A stretch of DNA of 36,756 nt from Thermoproteota archaeon. GTDB lineage: Archaea > Korarchaeota > Korarchaeia > Korarchaeales > Korarchaeaceae. Under the pieces are notes generated by a model. The model saw only the letters and a list, made by a program, of their open reading frames with translations, was not told where the DNA came from and searched no databases. This document shows, in pieces, positions 25,393 to 33,447 of the stretch. A program made the position numbers and the translations under genes. The stretch spans positions 1 to 36,756 of the forward strand of contig JAMOVA010000078.1 in NCBI GenBank assembly GCA_027061785.1, in the 5' to 3' direction. Position 1 is the first letter of the stretch, and every line of letters starts with the position of its first letter.

Positions 25393-25638
25393 TCAGGCCC
25401 CCTCCGCCCTCTCTATGTAGGAGTCGAAGAACCTGGTGTAGACATCTACTTTGGTCTCTCCAGGCTTCATCTCAATCTCCTCAACCAGCCCGCAGTTGAA
25501 GCACTTGATGACAGCCTTGCCCTCCTTCTCATGGAGCTCAACCATTATCGAGTTGTGCTGGCAAACGGGGCACCTGAAGAAGGCAGATTTCCTCCTCCTT
25601 CTGACTGGTAAGGTAGTTCTCCTCTTTCTTCTTCCCAT
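25393..25638 (-). CDS. elf1: Elf1-family transcription elongation factor (zinc ribbon)
   Basis: Elf1 is a small zinc-ribbon factor that binds elongating RNAP, universal in eukaryotes and patchy in archaea. From ATG 25638 the product is 81 residues. It has a basic tail MGRRKRRTTLPVRRRRK like the MGKRK tail of eukaryotic Elf1. The zinc ligands are Cys23-X2-Cys26 and Cys46-X2-Cys49, and the closing helix motif VDVYTRFFDSYIE (64-76) corresponds to the conserved VDVYxxWxD. A GTG at 25662 would add eight residues, but the ATG matches the family start. It sits next to the RNAP operon, which fits its role. It converges on the gamma-subunit gene with a 2-base gap. Confidence 0.9.
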   Translation of the reverse strand: MGRRKRRTTLPVRRRRKSAFFRCPVCQHNSIMVELHEKEGKAVIKCFNCGLVEEIEMKPGETKVDVYTRFFDSYIERAEGA

Positions 25639-25669
25639 TTCGAAGCACCCGAATCTTACCACACTTCAC

Positions 25670-25683
25670 TTCTAAATTAAGTA
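25670..25683 (-). promoter_or_regulatory. Probable TATA box for elf1
   Basis: On the minus strand ATACTTAATTTAGA lies about 38 bases before the ATG at 25638. It is the only AT-rich run close to the start. Confidence 0.4.
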
Positions 25684-25712
25684 TCCTGATGGACCTGACG
25701 TGGTGGGCCATC

Positions 25713-25720
25713 CTTTATAC
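25713..25720 (+). promoter_or_regulatory. Probable TATA box for the polD replication island
   Basis: CTTTATAC is centred about 30 bases before the ATG at 25747. A transcript starting about 26 bases downstream would have a leader of only a few bases. It may drive the tightly packed polD-OB-pcna-priL-priS run. Confidence 0.5.
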
Positions 25721-25746
25721 CCTCAGTGGGGCGCCTTAACCGGAAT

Positions 25747-28700
25747 ATGTCGGCCGATGAGAGGTACTTCATTTCGCTCGAAGAGGATCTAAAGAGAGTG
25801 CTCGAGGTCGCCAAGAAGGCTAGAGCTGCAGGTTACGACCCTAAGGAGGATGTGGAGATAAAGATAGCGAACGAACTCCATGAGCGAATAGTCGCGCTCT
25901 TCAACGTGGAGTCCTTAGGGGAGAGAGTAAAATACTGGCTGGAGAAGACCGATAACAAGGTAGAGACGGCTTTCAGGGTCATAGCTGAGATGATACCCAG
26001 AGAAGGTGAGGTTCCCAAGATAGATGTCGGAGATAACGACGAATACAGGGCTGAGCTGGCGCTGAGAGTGGGCATGGCCATAATAACCGATGCCACGGTC
26101 TCCGCCCCGATCGAAGGGATAAGCAGGGTGGCCATAAAGGGTGTAGGCCGTGATGCCTACCTCTCCGTGTACTATAACGGACCGATAAGAACTGCTGGAG
26201 GTACTGAGGGAGCTATCAGCGTCCTGATGGCTGACTACATAAGGCAGAGACTGGGTTTGGGCAGGTACGTCCCTACCCATGAGGAGGTTGAGAGGTACAC
26301 CGAGGAGGTCTTCCTGTACAAGAGGGTGGCCCATCTACAGTACAACTCCGAGCCTGAAGAGGTGAGGAGGGCGGTCATGCACATACCAATCGAGGTAACG
26401 GGCCCCCCAACCGAGAAGGAGGAGGTCTCTTCCTTCAGAAACCTTCCTAGGGTGGAGACCAACAGGATAAGGGGAGGGGCTGTCTTGGTCATCAACGACT
26501 GCGTCATACAGAAGGCCAAGAAACTGAAGAAGATCATAAAACAGCTCAAGGAGTCCATAGAGGATTTCGACGATTCCGCTTGGAGATGGTTGGGAGAGGA
26601 CGGCGGTCGGGAAGAGAAGGGCGGCGAAGGAGCGCAGGATGAGGGCTGTCCAGTCGTGGAACCCTCGTACAAGTACCTGAAGGATGCGGTCATGGGAAGG
26701 CCCGTGTTGGCCCACCCCTCTAGGATCGGGGGATTCAGGTTGAGGTACGGCAGATCTAGGAACACGGGACTGGCGAGCATCGGGATGAACCCGGCGACCA
26801 TGTACATCCTCGACAGCTTCGTGGCGGTGGGCACTCAGGTCAGGATCGAGAGGCCCGGGAAGAGCGCCGTTGTGATGCCGGTAGATTGGATAGAGGGGCC
26901 TATCGTGAGGCTCAGGGATGGAAGCGTGATTAGGATCGACGACCCCGAGCAGGCCAGAGAGCTGGCTGGTTCGGTGGAGAAGATACTGCACCTGGGAGAT
27001 GTCCTGATAGGCTTCGGGGAGTTCCTCGAGAACAATCACAAGCTCCTCCCATCAGCTTGGGTGGAGGAGTGGTGGTATTCCCTCCTGAGCGAGAAGGCCG
27101 AAGAGCTGGGAATAGATCCTCCTGTGGAAAGGTGGCAGAGGATCTCCTTTTTAGAGGCCTTGGAGATATCCAAGAAGTTCGGCATCCCACTCCATCCGAG
27201 GTACACTTATTTCTGGGAGCACGTGAGGGTCAGGGAACTGCTGACTCTACTGAAGGCCGTGAGGGAAGGGACCAGATCCGGAGAAGCGATCTCCCTCAGG
27301 GCGAGTGACGAGATCAAGGACATCTTGGAGAGACTAGGGGTTCCTCACAGGGCGGGAATGAACATGCTATGGGTTGAGGGGGACGACGCGGCCCTCCTAG
27401 ATTACTTAGCATCCAAGATACCCACCGAAGTAGATGTCGATAAGATCTCTGAGTACGAGACCCTCAGATTCCTCAATGAGCACCTGGACGTCAAGGTGAT
27501 GCCAAAGGGCCCCACGAAGATCGGCATGAGGGTTGGTAGGCCGGAGAAGGCTAAACCTAGGAAGATGAAACCTCCGGTCAACCTGCTCTTTCCCATAGGG
27601 GGACTCAAGGGGATGACCCGCTCAATGGAGGCCGCATACAATCAGGGCAAGGTAGAGGTCGAAGTGGCCCTGAGGGTGTGTCCCAGCTGCGGAACCAAGA
27701 CCACGAGGTACAAATGCCCGAAATGCGGGGCGAGGACAGTCCCACTCATGTTCTGTCCTATCTGCGGCAAGAGGGTCAACGGCAGGTGCAGGGACCATCC
27801 CAACGTGGATCCGGTTCCTTACAAGAGGATCGTCCTGAACATAAAGGAGGAGGTGGATAGGGCCCTTTCCAACTTAGGAGAGCATGTAGAAGTCTTGAAA
27901 AAGGTTAAAGGTGTTAAGGGGCTGACCAGCGGATCTAAATCACCCGAGATGATAGAGAAGGGCATTTTGAGGGGCAAGTACGACCTCTACGTCTTCAAGG
28001 ATGGTACGATAAGATTCGATGCGGTTAATGCGGCACTCACCCACTTCAAGCCCAAGGAAGCAGGGGTTCCCATCTCGAAGCTGAGGGAGCTGGGCTATAC
28101 CCACGACATTCACGGGGAGGAACTTGTGAGCGAGGACCAGATCCTCGAGCTGAAGGTTCAGGACATGATAATACCTAGGGAAGCTGCGAAGTACCTGTTC
28201 AGAGTCTCCAAGTACGTGGACGAGCTCCTGGAAAAGGTGTATGGCTTGGAACCCTTCTATAACTTGAAGAGCGAGGAGGACTTGGTGGGGCACTTGGTCC
28301 TCACAATTTCGCCCCACACGTTCGTGGCGAATGTCGCCCGGATAATCGGATTCACTGATGCGGACGTTCTCTACGCGCACCCCTTCCTCCATGCCGCCAA
28401 AAGGAGAAACATCGACGGGGACGAGGACTCCATAATGCTCGCCTTAGACGGTCTCATCAACTTCTCCCAGGACTTCCTGCCCTCCACTCCAGGGGGAAGG
28501 GAGGATGCGCCCCTCCTGATGGTGACTAGGGTGGATCCGGAGTACATAGACGACGAGGTGTACAACATGGAAGTAGTGACCTCCCTGCCCTCAGCGTTCT
28601 ATGAAGCCACTTACAGGTACGAGGATCCAGGCAAGCTAAAGGATCTGGTGCCAACGGTGGAGACCGAGCTCTCGAGGGGCGTCAAGTACCCGGAGATTGG

Positions 28701-29274
28701 GTACTCCGTACCCACCTCCCACGTCTACGGGGGGCCGCTCCAGACGATGTACAGGAAGCTGAACAAGATGGAAGACAAGATGAGGGCCCACTTCTCCTTG
28801 GAAGAGAGGATAAAGGCGGTGGATAAGATGGACGCCCTCTCGAGGGCCATCTCGTCCCACTTCATCAGGGACATCGTTGGCAATCTGAGGAAGTTCGGCC
28901 AACAGACGTTCAGGTGCACCAAGTGCAACGCTAAGTACAGGAGGCCGCCGCTCTCGGGCAAATGCCTCGTGTGCGGTGGACCCATACAACTCACCGTGCA
29001 CAAGGGAACGGTGCTGAAGTACTTGGAGCCCACTCTATCCCTCATGCGCGAGTACGGGATTGAGGGATACCTGTCCCAGAGGATAAAGGTGCTCGAGGCC
29101 GAGGCCAGATCCCTCTTCAGGGAGGAAGAGGATGCCAGCTCTTTGAACACCCTGGAATCCGTTCTAGGGGAGAAGCCCTCGGATATGAAGAAGCCTCTAA
29201 GGAACAGGGATGAGGAGAAGAAGGGGGAGAGCAAGGAGAGGCCGGTTGCCAGGAAACTCGTGGATTTCCTGTAG
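25747..29274 (+). CDS. polD2: D-family DNA polymerase large (catalytic) subunit DP2
   Basis: Catalytic subunit of PolD, the replicative polymerase of most archaea other than Crenarchaeota. From ATG 25747 it has 1175 residues; an in-frame GTG at 25726 would add seven. The conserved N-terminal segment VYYNGPIRTAGGTEGAISVL is near 140-160. A zinc site CPSCGTKTTRYKCPKCG starts at Cys645 and continues with CPICGK. The catalytic signature is NIDGDED at 888-894, where Asp890 and Asp892 correspond to the essential acidic pair. A second zinc site, CTKCNAKYRRPPLSGKCLVC, begins at Cys1057. The chain ends RKLVDFL, a possible PCNA-binding tail. No intein is visible. The DP1 exonuclease subunit is not in the window. 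Confidence 0.96.
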   Translation: MSADERYFISLEEDLKRVLEVAKKARAAGYDPKEDVEIKIANELHERIVALFNVESLGERVKYWLEKTDNKVETAFRVIAEMIPREGEVPKIDVGDNDEYRAELALRVGMAIITDATVSAPIEGISRVAIKGVGRDAYLSVYYNGPIRTAGGTEGAISVLMADYIRQRLGLGRYVPTHEEVERYTEEVFLYKRVAHLQYNSEPEEVRRAVMHIPIEVTGPPTEKEEVSSFRNLPRVETNRIRGGAVLVINDCVIQKAKKLKKIIKQLKESIEDFDDSAWRWLGEDGGREEKGGEGAQDEGCPVVEPSYKYLKDAVMGRPVLAHPSRIGGFRLRYGRSRNTGLASIGMNPATMYILDSFVAVGTQVRIERPGKSAVVMPVDWIEGPIVRLRDGSVIRIDDPEQARELAGSVEKILHLGDVLIGFGEFLENNHKLLPSAWVEEWWYSLLSEKAEELGIDPPVERWQRISFLEALEISKKFGIPLHPRYTYFWEHVRVRELLTLLKAVREGTRSGEAISLRASDEIKDILERLGVPHRAGMNMLWVEGDDAALLDYLASKIPTEVDVDKISEYETLRFLNEHLDVKVMPKGPTKIGMRVGRPEKAKPRKMKPPVNLLFPIGGLKGMTRSMEAAYNQGKVEVEVALRVCPSCGTKTTRYKCPKCGARTVPLMFCPICGKRVNGRCRDHPNVDPVPYKRIVLNIKEEVDRALSNLGEHVEVLKKVKGVKGLTSGSKSPEMIEKGILRGKYDLYVFKDGTIRFDAVNAALTHFKPKEAGVPISKLRELGYTHDIHGEELVSEDQILELKVQDMIIPREAAKYLFRVSKYVDELLEKVYGLEPFYNLKSEEDLVGHLVLTISPHTFVANVARIIGFTDADVLYAHPFLHAAKRRNIDGDEDSIMLALDGLINFSQDFLPSTPGGREDAPLLMVTRVDPEYIDDEVYNMEVVTSLPSAFYEATYRYEDPGKLKDLVPTVETELSRGVKYPEIGYSVPTSHVYGGPLQTMYRKLNKMEDKMRAHFSLEERIKAVDKMDALSRAISSHFIRDIVGNLRKFGQQTFRCTKCNAKYRRPPLSGKCLVCGGPIQLTVHKGTVLKYLEPTLSLMREYGIEGYLSQRIKVLEAEARSLFREEEDASSLNTLESVLGEKPSDMKKPLRNRDEEKKGESKERPVARKLVDFL

Positions 29275-29279
29275 GGAGG

Positions 29280-29609
29280 ATGTTCCACTTGAAGTGGGTC
29301 AGGATAGGGGAGGTTAGGGAAGGCGAGGTGGCCATAATAGGGGTGGTCATCAACGTGATAGAGAACTACCTGATCTTGGACGACGGTACATCCCGAGCAA
29401 GGGTTTACTACGATAGGGCCTCCGACTTCAAGCCCAAGGACATAGTGCTGGTGGTGGGTTCGGTGATCACGTCGTCGGAGGATTTCAAAGAGCTGCAGGG
29501 ATACGCAATTGCCGACATATCAGGAATAGATATAAGTTTGCTCAGGGATGTGGATGAGGTAAGGCGAGAAGTGGAGAGAAAACTGAAAGGTGGTAGAGAT
29601 GGTGAATAG
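29280..29609 (+). CDS. Small OB-fold protein between polD and pcna
   Basis: Not recognised as a named family. The 109-residue protein looks like a single OB-fold: beta strands in WVRIGEVREGEVAIIGVVIN, ENYLILDDGTSRARVYYD and KDIVLVVGSVITSS, then a charged C-terminal helix (DEVRREVERKLKGGRDG). The DDGTSRARV strand is typical of nucleic-acid-binding OB-folds in RPA, Stn1 and RMI-type proteins. It starts 5 bases after polD and overlaps pcna, so it is probably co-translated with the replisome. It has no zinc site and lacks the multiple OB-folds of full RPA. The ATG at 29280 is almost on top of its GGGAGG; a TTG at 29289 is better spaced, so the start is uncertain. Confidence 0.75.
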   Translation: MFHLKWVRIGEVREGEVAIIGVVINVIENYLILDDGTSRARVYYDRASDFKPKDIVLVVGSVITSSEDFKELQGYAIADISGIDISLLRDVDEVRREVERKLKGGRDGE

Positions 29610-30351
29610 GGTGGTCTTTGAGGAGGCTAGCACCCTCAAGGCCATAGTTGATGCGGTCGAATCCTTGGTGGGCGAGGCCTCCATCAAGCTGGATCCGGAG
29701 GAAGGCATGGGACTTCAGGCCTTGGATCCCTCGAAAACCGCTATGATCCAGCTGATACTCCCTCGAACCTATTTCATAGACTTTGAGGCGGACCAGTCGA
29801 ACTTCTACGGGATAAACTTCACAGATCTCTCCAAGATACTCAAGAGGGTGAAGGCCAAGGAGAGGGTGGAGCTGGAGTTCACCGAGTCCATGATGAAGGT
29901 GACCGCGACCGATGGATACAGGAAGACCTTCGAGCTGCCTCTGCTGGCCGGGACTCCCTTTGAGTTCAAGACGATAAAGGTGGACTATAAGGCCAAGGCG
30001 AGACTCGACAGCGATGTGATACCTAACGCCATAAAGGACCTGAAGATAATAGGATCAGACGTTGAGATCTACATAGACAGCGAGAAGGTCGAGTTCAAGG
30101 CAGAGAGCGACAAAGGCAGGGCAATAATATCGATCACGAAGGAGGATAGGGCCTTGATAGATGTGTGGGCTGAGGAACCCTCTAAGAGCGTTTACAACAT
30201 GGCCTACTTGGAGAAGATGACGAAGCCTGCGAAGATTTCCGAGGAGGCTGACTTGGAATTGAAGACTCAGGCCCCCCTCAAGCTTACCTACCCTCTCGGA
30301 GGCATAGAGGGGGCTGGCATAACCTATTACCTAGCCCACCTGCAGGTATGA
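29599..30351 (+). CDS. pcna: DNA polymerase sliding clamp PCNA
   Basis: Ring-forming processivity factor for polymerase, ligase and nuclease. From ATG 29599 the product has 250 residues, the standard length. Family marks are DPSKTAMIQLILPRTYFIDF, the centre-loop region with YGINFTDLSKILKRVKAKER, and the C-terminal SVYNMAYLEKMTKPAK and PLKLTYPLGG. The ATG has AAAGGTGG six bases upstream; GTG at 29590 is an alternative three residues earlier. It overlaps the OB-fold gene by 11 bases and is followed 4 bases later by priL. Only one clamp gene is seen here. Whether it forms a homotrimer is unknown. Confidence 0.97.
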   Translation: MVNRVVFEEASTLKAIVDAVESLVGEASIKLDPEEGMGLQALDPSKTAMIQLILPRTYFIDFEADQSNFYGINFTDLSKILKRVKAKERVELEFTESMMKVTATDGYRKTFELPLLAGTPFEFKTIKVDYKAKARLDSDVIPNAIKDLKIIGSDVEIYIDSEKVEFKAESDKGRAIISITKEDRALIDVWAEEPSKSVYNMAYLEKMTKPAKISEEADLELKTQAPLKLTYPLGGIEGAGITYYLAHLQV

Positions 30352-30355
30352 TCAG

Positions 30356-31285
30356 ATGAGGGAAGGGGAGATCCTTCTCATCGCCCCTTTTTCGAGGGAG
30401 GCTGCAGCTCTCCTGGAGGAGCAGGGCCTCACATTGGAAGACTTGGCCTTCGACCCATTGCTGGAGAACGCTAGGAGGCTCGCTAGGGAGAGGTTGATCA
30501 GGGCAATCGAGGGAGGGACCATTCACCCGGATCGGACCAACCCCATGAACGAGGTGTACGCCTTCGTCGCAGCGAAGCTCATAGCCTCGAGGGTCGGGAG
30601 ATCAATGCTCAGCAGGCTGGCCAATTACGAGGCCAAGAGGTTCATGGAACTATCTGAACGCTTGCCCACAGAGAAACTGATTGATCTGGCCAAGGGGACG
30701 TTCGGCTTCGAGCTCAGGCTTGAGGACGGACTCTGGGTCGATGTGGTCAGCTACTCTAACGGTTGCGCCGGTATAGGCGGGCCGAAATGGAGGCTCGTCA
30801 ATCGTGTGGTGAGAAGGGGGTACGTCCTCGTAAATGAGAGGGACCTGAGAAGGCTGATCTCGGAGTACGTAAAGATGAGGGTCATGGAAACCCCTAGAGT
30901 CGAGCTTCCCGAGCCCTTGGAGGAGATAGCCAAGGAGATCTCGGACATGTTCGCCAAGAGGATGAGGAAGAGGTTCAAGAGGCCCAAGAAGGGGGACTTC
31001 CCGCCCTGCATAAAGGACCTGATATCCAAGCTCAGGAGGGGGGAGAATCTGACCCACCAAGCCAGGTTCGCCCTCACATCCTTCCTGCTCAATGTGGGCT
31101 GGTCGGAGGAACAGGTACTGGATCTGTTCCGGAGCGCGCCGGACTTCAACGAGAGGATAGCCTCCTACCAGATCTCTCACATAGCTAGGAGGAAGTACAA
31201 GGCGCCGAGCTGCGAGACCATGAAGAACTGGGGCCTATGCCCCGGTGATTGTGGAAGGAGGTACATGCTGGAGGGCTTGGATTGA
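30356..31285 (+). CDS. priL: DNA primase large subunit PriL
   Basis: Regulatory subunit of the archaeal/eukaryotic-type primase, with a 4Fe-4S cluster in its C-terminal domain. The 309-residue product carries the four likely cluster cysteines: Cys218 (FPPC), Cys286 (APSC), Cys295 (GLC) and Cys299 (GDC). The conserved helical segment ARFALTSFLLNVGWSEEQVL lies between them. The N-terminal half is the helical scaffold that binds PriS. It starts 4 bases after pcna and its stop overlaps the proposed priS start as TTGA. Confidence 0.94.
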   Translation: MREGEILLIAPFSREAAALLEEQGLTLEDLAFDPLLENARRLARERLIRAIEGGTIHPDRTNPMNEVYAFVAAKLIASRVGRSMLSRLANYEAKRFMELSERLPTEKLIDLAKGTFGFELRLEDGLWVDVVSYSNGCAGIGGPKWRLVNRVVRRGYVLVNERDLRRLISEYVKMRVMETPRVELPEPLEEIAKEISDMFAKRMRKRFKRPKKGDFPPCIKDLISKLRRGENLTHQARFALTSFLLNVGWSEEQVLDLFRSAPDFNERIASYQISHIARRKYKAPSCETMKNWGLCPGDCGRRYMLEGLD

Positions 31286-32430
31286 GGGAGCTCGAAATCC
31301 TGTTCGCGAAATACTACAGGAGCATGGCCGGCACGATCTACGTTTCGGACGTGCCGCTCAGGGAGTTCATGTTCAGGGACTTCGAGGGGAAGGTCAGGAG
31401 GCACATATCCTTCAGGGACCTCCCGGAGCTCAGGAGGTACTTGGTGGACAACCCGCCCATGCACGCCTACTACTCCGTCTCCCTGTACAGGAACCCGACG
31501 GCTCCAATGGATGAGAAGGAACCCATAAGGGCCGAGCTCCTCTTCGATATAGACTCCACGGATTTCAAGGACGAGGAGTGCGAGAGGGAATCCATATGGA
31601 GGTGCAAGAACTGCGGCCTCAGTGGGAAGGGGATCCCACCGGAGAAGTGCCCGAAATGCGGGTCTGAGAGGATAGAGGTCAACCACTGGCTCAACGAGAG
31701 GTGTATATCGCTGACCAAGGACGAGGTGAGAAAGCTCATAGAGGTGCTGTCGGAGGACCTCGGCGCCTCCTTGGATGAGATAGCTATCTCCTACACCGGC
31801 AATAGGGGTTTCCACGTCAGGGTATCGGAGGGGAGGCTGACCACACTCTCCAAGGAGGGGAGGAGGGAGGTCGCCTTCTACGTGATGGGCAGGGGCTTCG
31901 ATCCAACCCCCCTATTCATAGTTGAAAGAGGACTTGTGAGGCTGGATCTGAGGAGCGGCATTGTCAGGAGGGCCCTTGAATACTTACTGGACTCCAGCGA
32001 GGATCCTTCAGTGAAGGAGAAGGTGCTCTCCCTCTCCAAAGGTATAGGGGTCAAGCTCAGCTCTAGGGAGAGGAAGCGCCTCCTCAGCCTGCTAAAGGAG
32101 TCAGCCCAGAGATCCGGTGCGAGGATAGACTGGATGGTCACCATGGACACAGGGAGGCTGACTAGGATACCAAACAGCATCCACGGCAAGACCGGATTCA
32201 GGGCTTTACGGCTTTCTCTAGATGAGTACGAGACCTTCAATCCGTTCAAAGATGCAGTCGGTCTGCCCTCAGATCCGGAGATCAAGGTTCGGATGAAGAT
32301 GCCTGTTCCAAAATTCAGATTGAAGGGGGAGACCTTCGGGCCATATCCTCCGGGAGAAGAGGTTCAGCTGCCCGGTTTCGCGGCGGCATTCGTTATCCTT
32401 AGAGGGAGAGCTGAACCACTCAATCATTAA
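31282..32430 (+). CDS. priS: DNA primase catalytic subunit PriS
   Basis: Synthesises RNA/DNA primers for replication. From TTG 31282 the product is 382 residues. The longer open frame, from an ATG at 31249, would overlap priL by 37 bases and adds 11 residues without family similarity. The TTG overlaps the priL stop and has GGAGGG upstream. The catalytic acidic pair is Asp89 and Asp91 in ELLFDIDST. The zinc knuckle is CKNC ... CPKC about 20 residues later, and TGNRGFHVRV holds the conserved His of the nucleotide-binding site. The C-terminal part ends in PPGEEVQLPGFAAAFVIL. Confidence 0.94.
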   Translation: MRELEILFAKYYRSMAGTIYVSDVPLREFMFRDFEGKVRRHISFRDLPELRRYLVDNPPMHAYYSVSLYRNPTAPMDEKEPIRAELLFDIDSTDFKDEECERESIWRCKNCGLSGKGIPPEKCPKCGSERIEVNHWLNERCISLTKDEVRKLIEVLSEDLGASLDEIAISYTGNRGFHVRVSEGRLTTLSKEGRREVAFYVMGRGFDPTPLFIVERGLVRLDLRSGIVRRALEYLLDSSEDPSVKEKVLSLSKGIGVKLSSRERKRLLSLLKESAQRSGARIDWMVTMDTGRLTRIPNSIHGKTGFRALRLSLDEYETFNPFKDAVGLPSDPEIKVRMKMPVPKFRLKGETFGPYPPGEEVQLPGFAAAFVILRGRAEPLNH

Positions 32431-32433
32431 TTA
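32424..32433 (+). promoter_or_regulatory. Possible TATA box for the GINS gene
   Basis: CATTAATTAT overlaps the priS stop and lies about 32 bases before the GINS ATG. The 29-base gap after priS is the largest within this run. A separate promoter for GINS-rpl44e-rps27e-aif2a-nop10 is therefore plausible. Confidence 0.4.
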
Positions 32434-32459
32434 TGGTCGCGCCTCCGTCCTACCGGTAA

Positions 32460-32960
32460 ATGGTAAAGTACAAGGATGTGATCAGGGAAGTACTCATCTC
32501 GCTGGCCGAGGGCCAAATCGATGAATCTCTAGTTGATCGGCTCAAATCAGCCGAAGAAGAGTTACTGAGGGACCTACCGGAGGGCTTAGAGGGCAGGATA
32601 TATCTCAAGGCGGCCGAGGTAATCAGAGATCTGCGAATAGAGGTGGAAAACACTCTATCTCTGACTAGAACATTCAAGAGAGTCCTTTATGGAGGAATAA
32701 TATCGGAAGAGATTCCGAGAGCTGCTGATGAGACCGAGAAGGTGGAATCGAAGGAGGAAACTGAAGAGAGAAGGGTTTTCACTCCTCTGAACGATGGGGT
32801 CGAGAGGGTATTAGTAACGTTTAAAACTCCCGTGACCAAATTCGTTGGTGTAGACATGAAGGTCTACGGACCGTTCTCCAAGGGAGATGTGGCATTCATT
32901 CCCTTGGAGAACGCAGTAGCCTTAAAAGAGAAGGGTGTTGTTGAGGTGGTCGAGGAATGA
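32460..32960 (+). CDS. GINS complex subunit (Gins51/Sld5-Psf1-like)
   Basis: GINS joins MCM and the Cdc45/RecJ-like protein in the replicative helicase and bridges to primase. The 166-residue product has an N-terminal helical A domain (about 1-85). An acidic linker (DETEKVESKEETEERR) leads to a C-terminal beta-rich B domain reading VTKFVGVDMKVYGPFSKGD and then VAFIPLENAVALKEKGVVEV. The A-then-B order and the VGVDxxxYGPF segment match archaeal Gins15/51. Gene position right after priS is a recurrent archaeal arrangement. The last 4 bases overlap the rpl44e start. Confidence 0.88.
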   Translation: MVKYKDVIREVLISLAEGQIDESLVDRLKSAEEELLRDLPEGLEGRIYLKAAEVIRDLRIEVENTLSLTRTFKRVLYGGIISEEIPRAADETEKVESKEETEERRVFTPLNDGVERVLVTFKTPVTKFVGVDMKVYGPFSKGDVAFIPLENAVALKEKGVVEVVEE

Positions 32961-33235
32961 AGGTTCCCGCAGAGATCAACACGTATTGTCCGAGATGCGG
33001 CAGGCATACCAAGCACAAGGTATCCCTATACAAGCAAGGCAAGGCGCGGACGATGTCATGGGGTCAGAGGCAGCTAGAGAGGAAGAGGAGAGGTTACGGA
33101 GGAGAGCCCAGGGGTAAGTTGAGGAGGAAGGCGAAGACTACCAAGAAGGTGCTCCTCGTGCTCACATGCGAGGAGTGCGGCAGAAAGGTCGTGAGGAACT
33201 TGGGGAGGCTCGCTAGGGTGGAGATAAAGAGGTGA
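32957..33235 (+). CDS. rpl44e: 50S ribosomal protein L44e
   Basis: Zinc-binding large-subunit protein, 92 residues. Zinc ligands are Cys11-X2-Cys14 (YCPRC) and the later CEEC, with the basic KARTMSWGQRQLERKRRGYG between, as in the family. The ATG overlaps the GINS stop (ATGA) and its 3' end runs into rps27e. The set L44e-S27e-aIF2alpha-Nop10 is a conserved archaeal cluster. Confidence 0.96.
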   Translation: MKVPAEINTYCPRCGRHTKHKVSLYKQGKARTMSWGQRQLERKRRGYGGEPRGKLRRKAKTTKKVLLVLTCEECGRKVVRNLGRLARVEIKR

Positions 33236-33240
33236 TGTCC

Positions 33241-33447
33241 ATGGGCAAGGTGGAACTGGTCCCTCTCCCCAAGAGCTACTTCGTCAGAGTGAGGTGCCCT
33301 AAGTGCGGCAACGAGCAGATAATCTTCTCCCACGCCTCCAGAGAGGTCAAGTGCCATGTGTGCGATGAGGTACTGGCCAGACCCAAGGGCGGCAAGGCCG
33401 AGATCTTGGCGACTGTCATCGAGTACTTGGGTAGAGTGAGAGAGTGA
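33241..33447 (+). CDS. rps27e: 30S ribosomal protein S27e
   Basis: Small zinc-finger ribosomal protein. From ATG 33241 it has 68 residues, with ligands Cys19-X2-Cys22 (RCPKC) and Cys38-X2-Cys41 (KCHVC) and the YFVRVRCPKCGNEQIIFSHA core. GTG 33232 and ATG 33235 are in-frame alternatives overlapping the rpl44e stop. I prefer 33241 because GAGGTGAT sits about six bases ahead of it. The 3' end overlaps the aIF2-alpha start as GTGA. Confidence 0.95.
   Translation: MGKVELVPLPKSYFVRVRCPKCGNEQIIFSHASREVKCHVCDEVLARPKGGKAEILATVIEYLGRVRE

Noticed and set aside
25747-29274. Intein in PolD (also looked for in RpoA and RpoB)
   Set aside because: The conserved motifs run without insertion and total lengths fit intein-free proteins.
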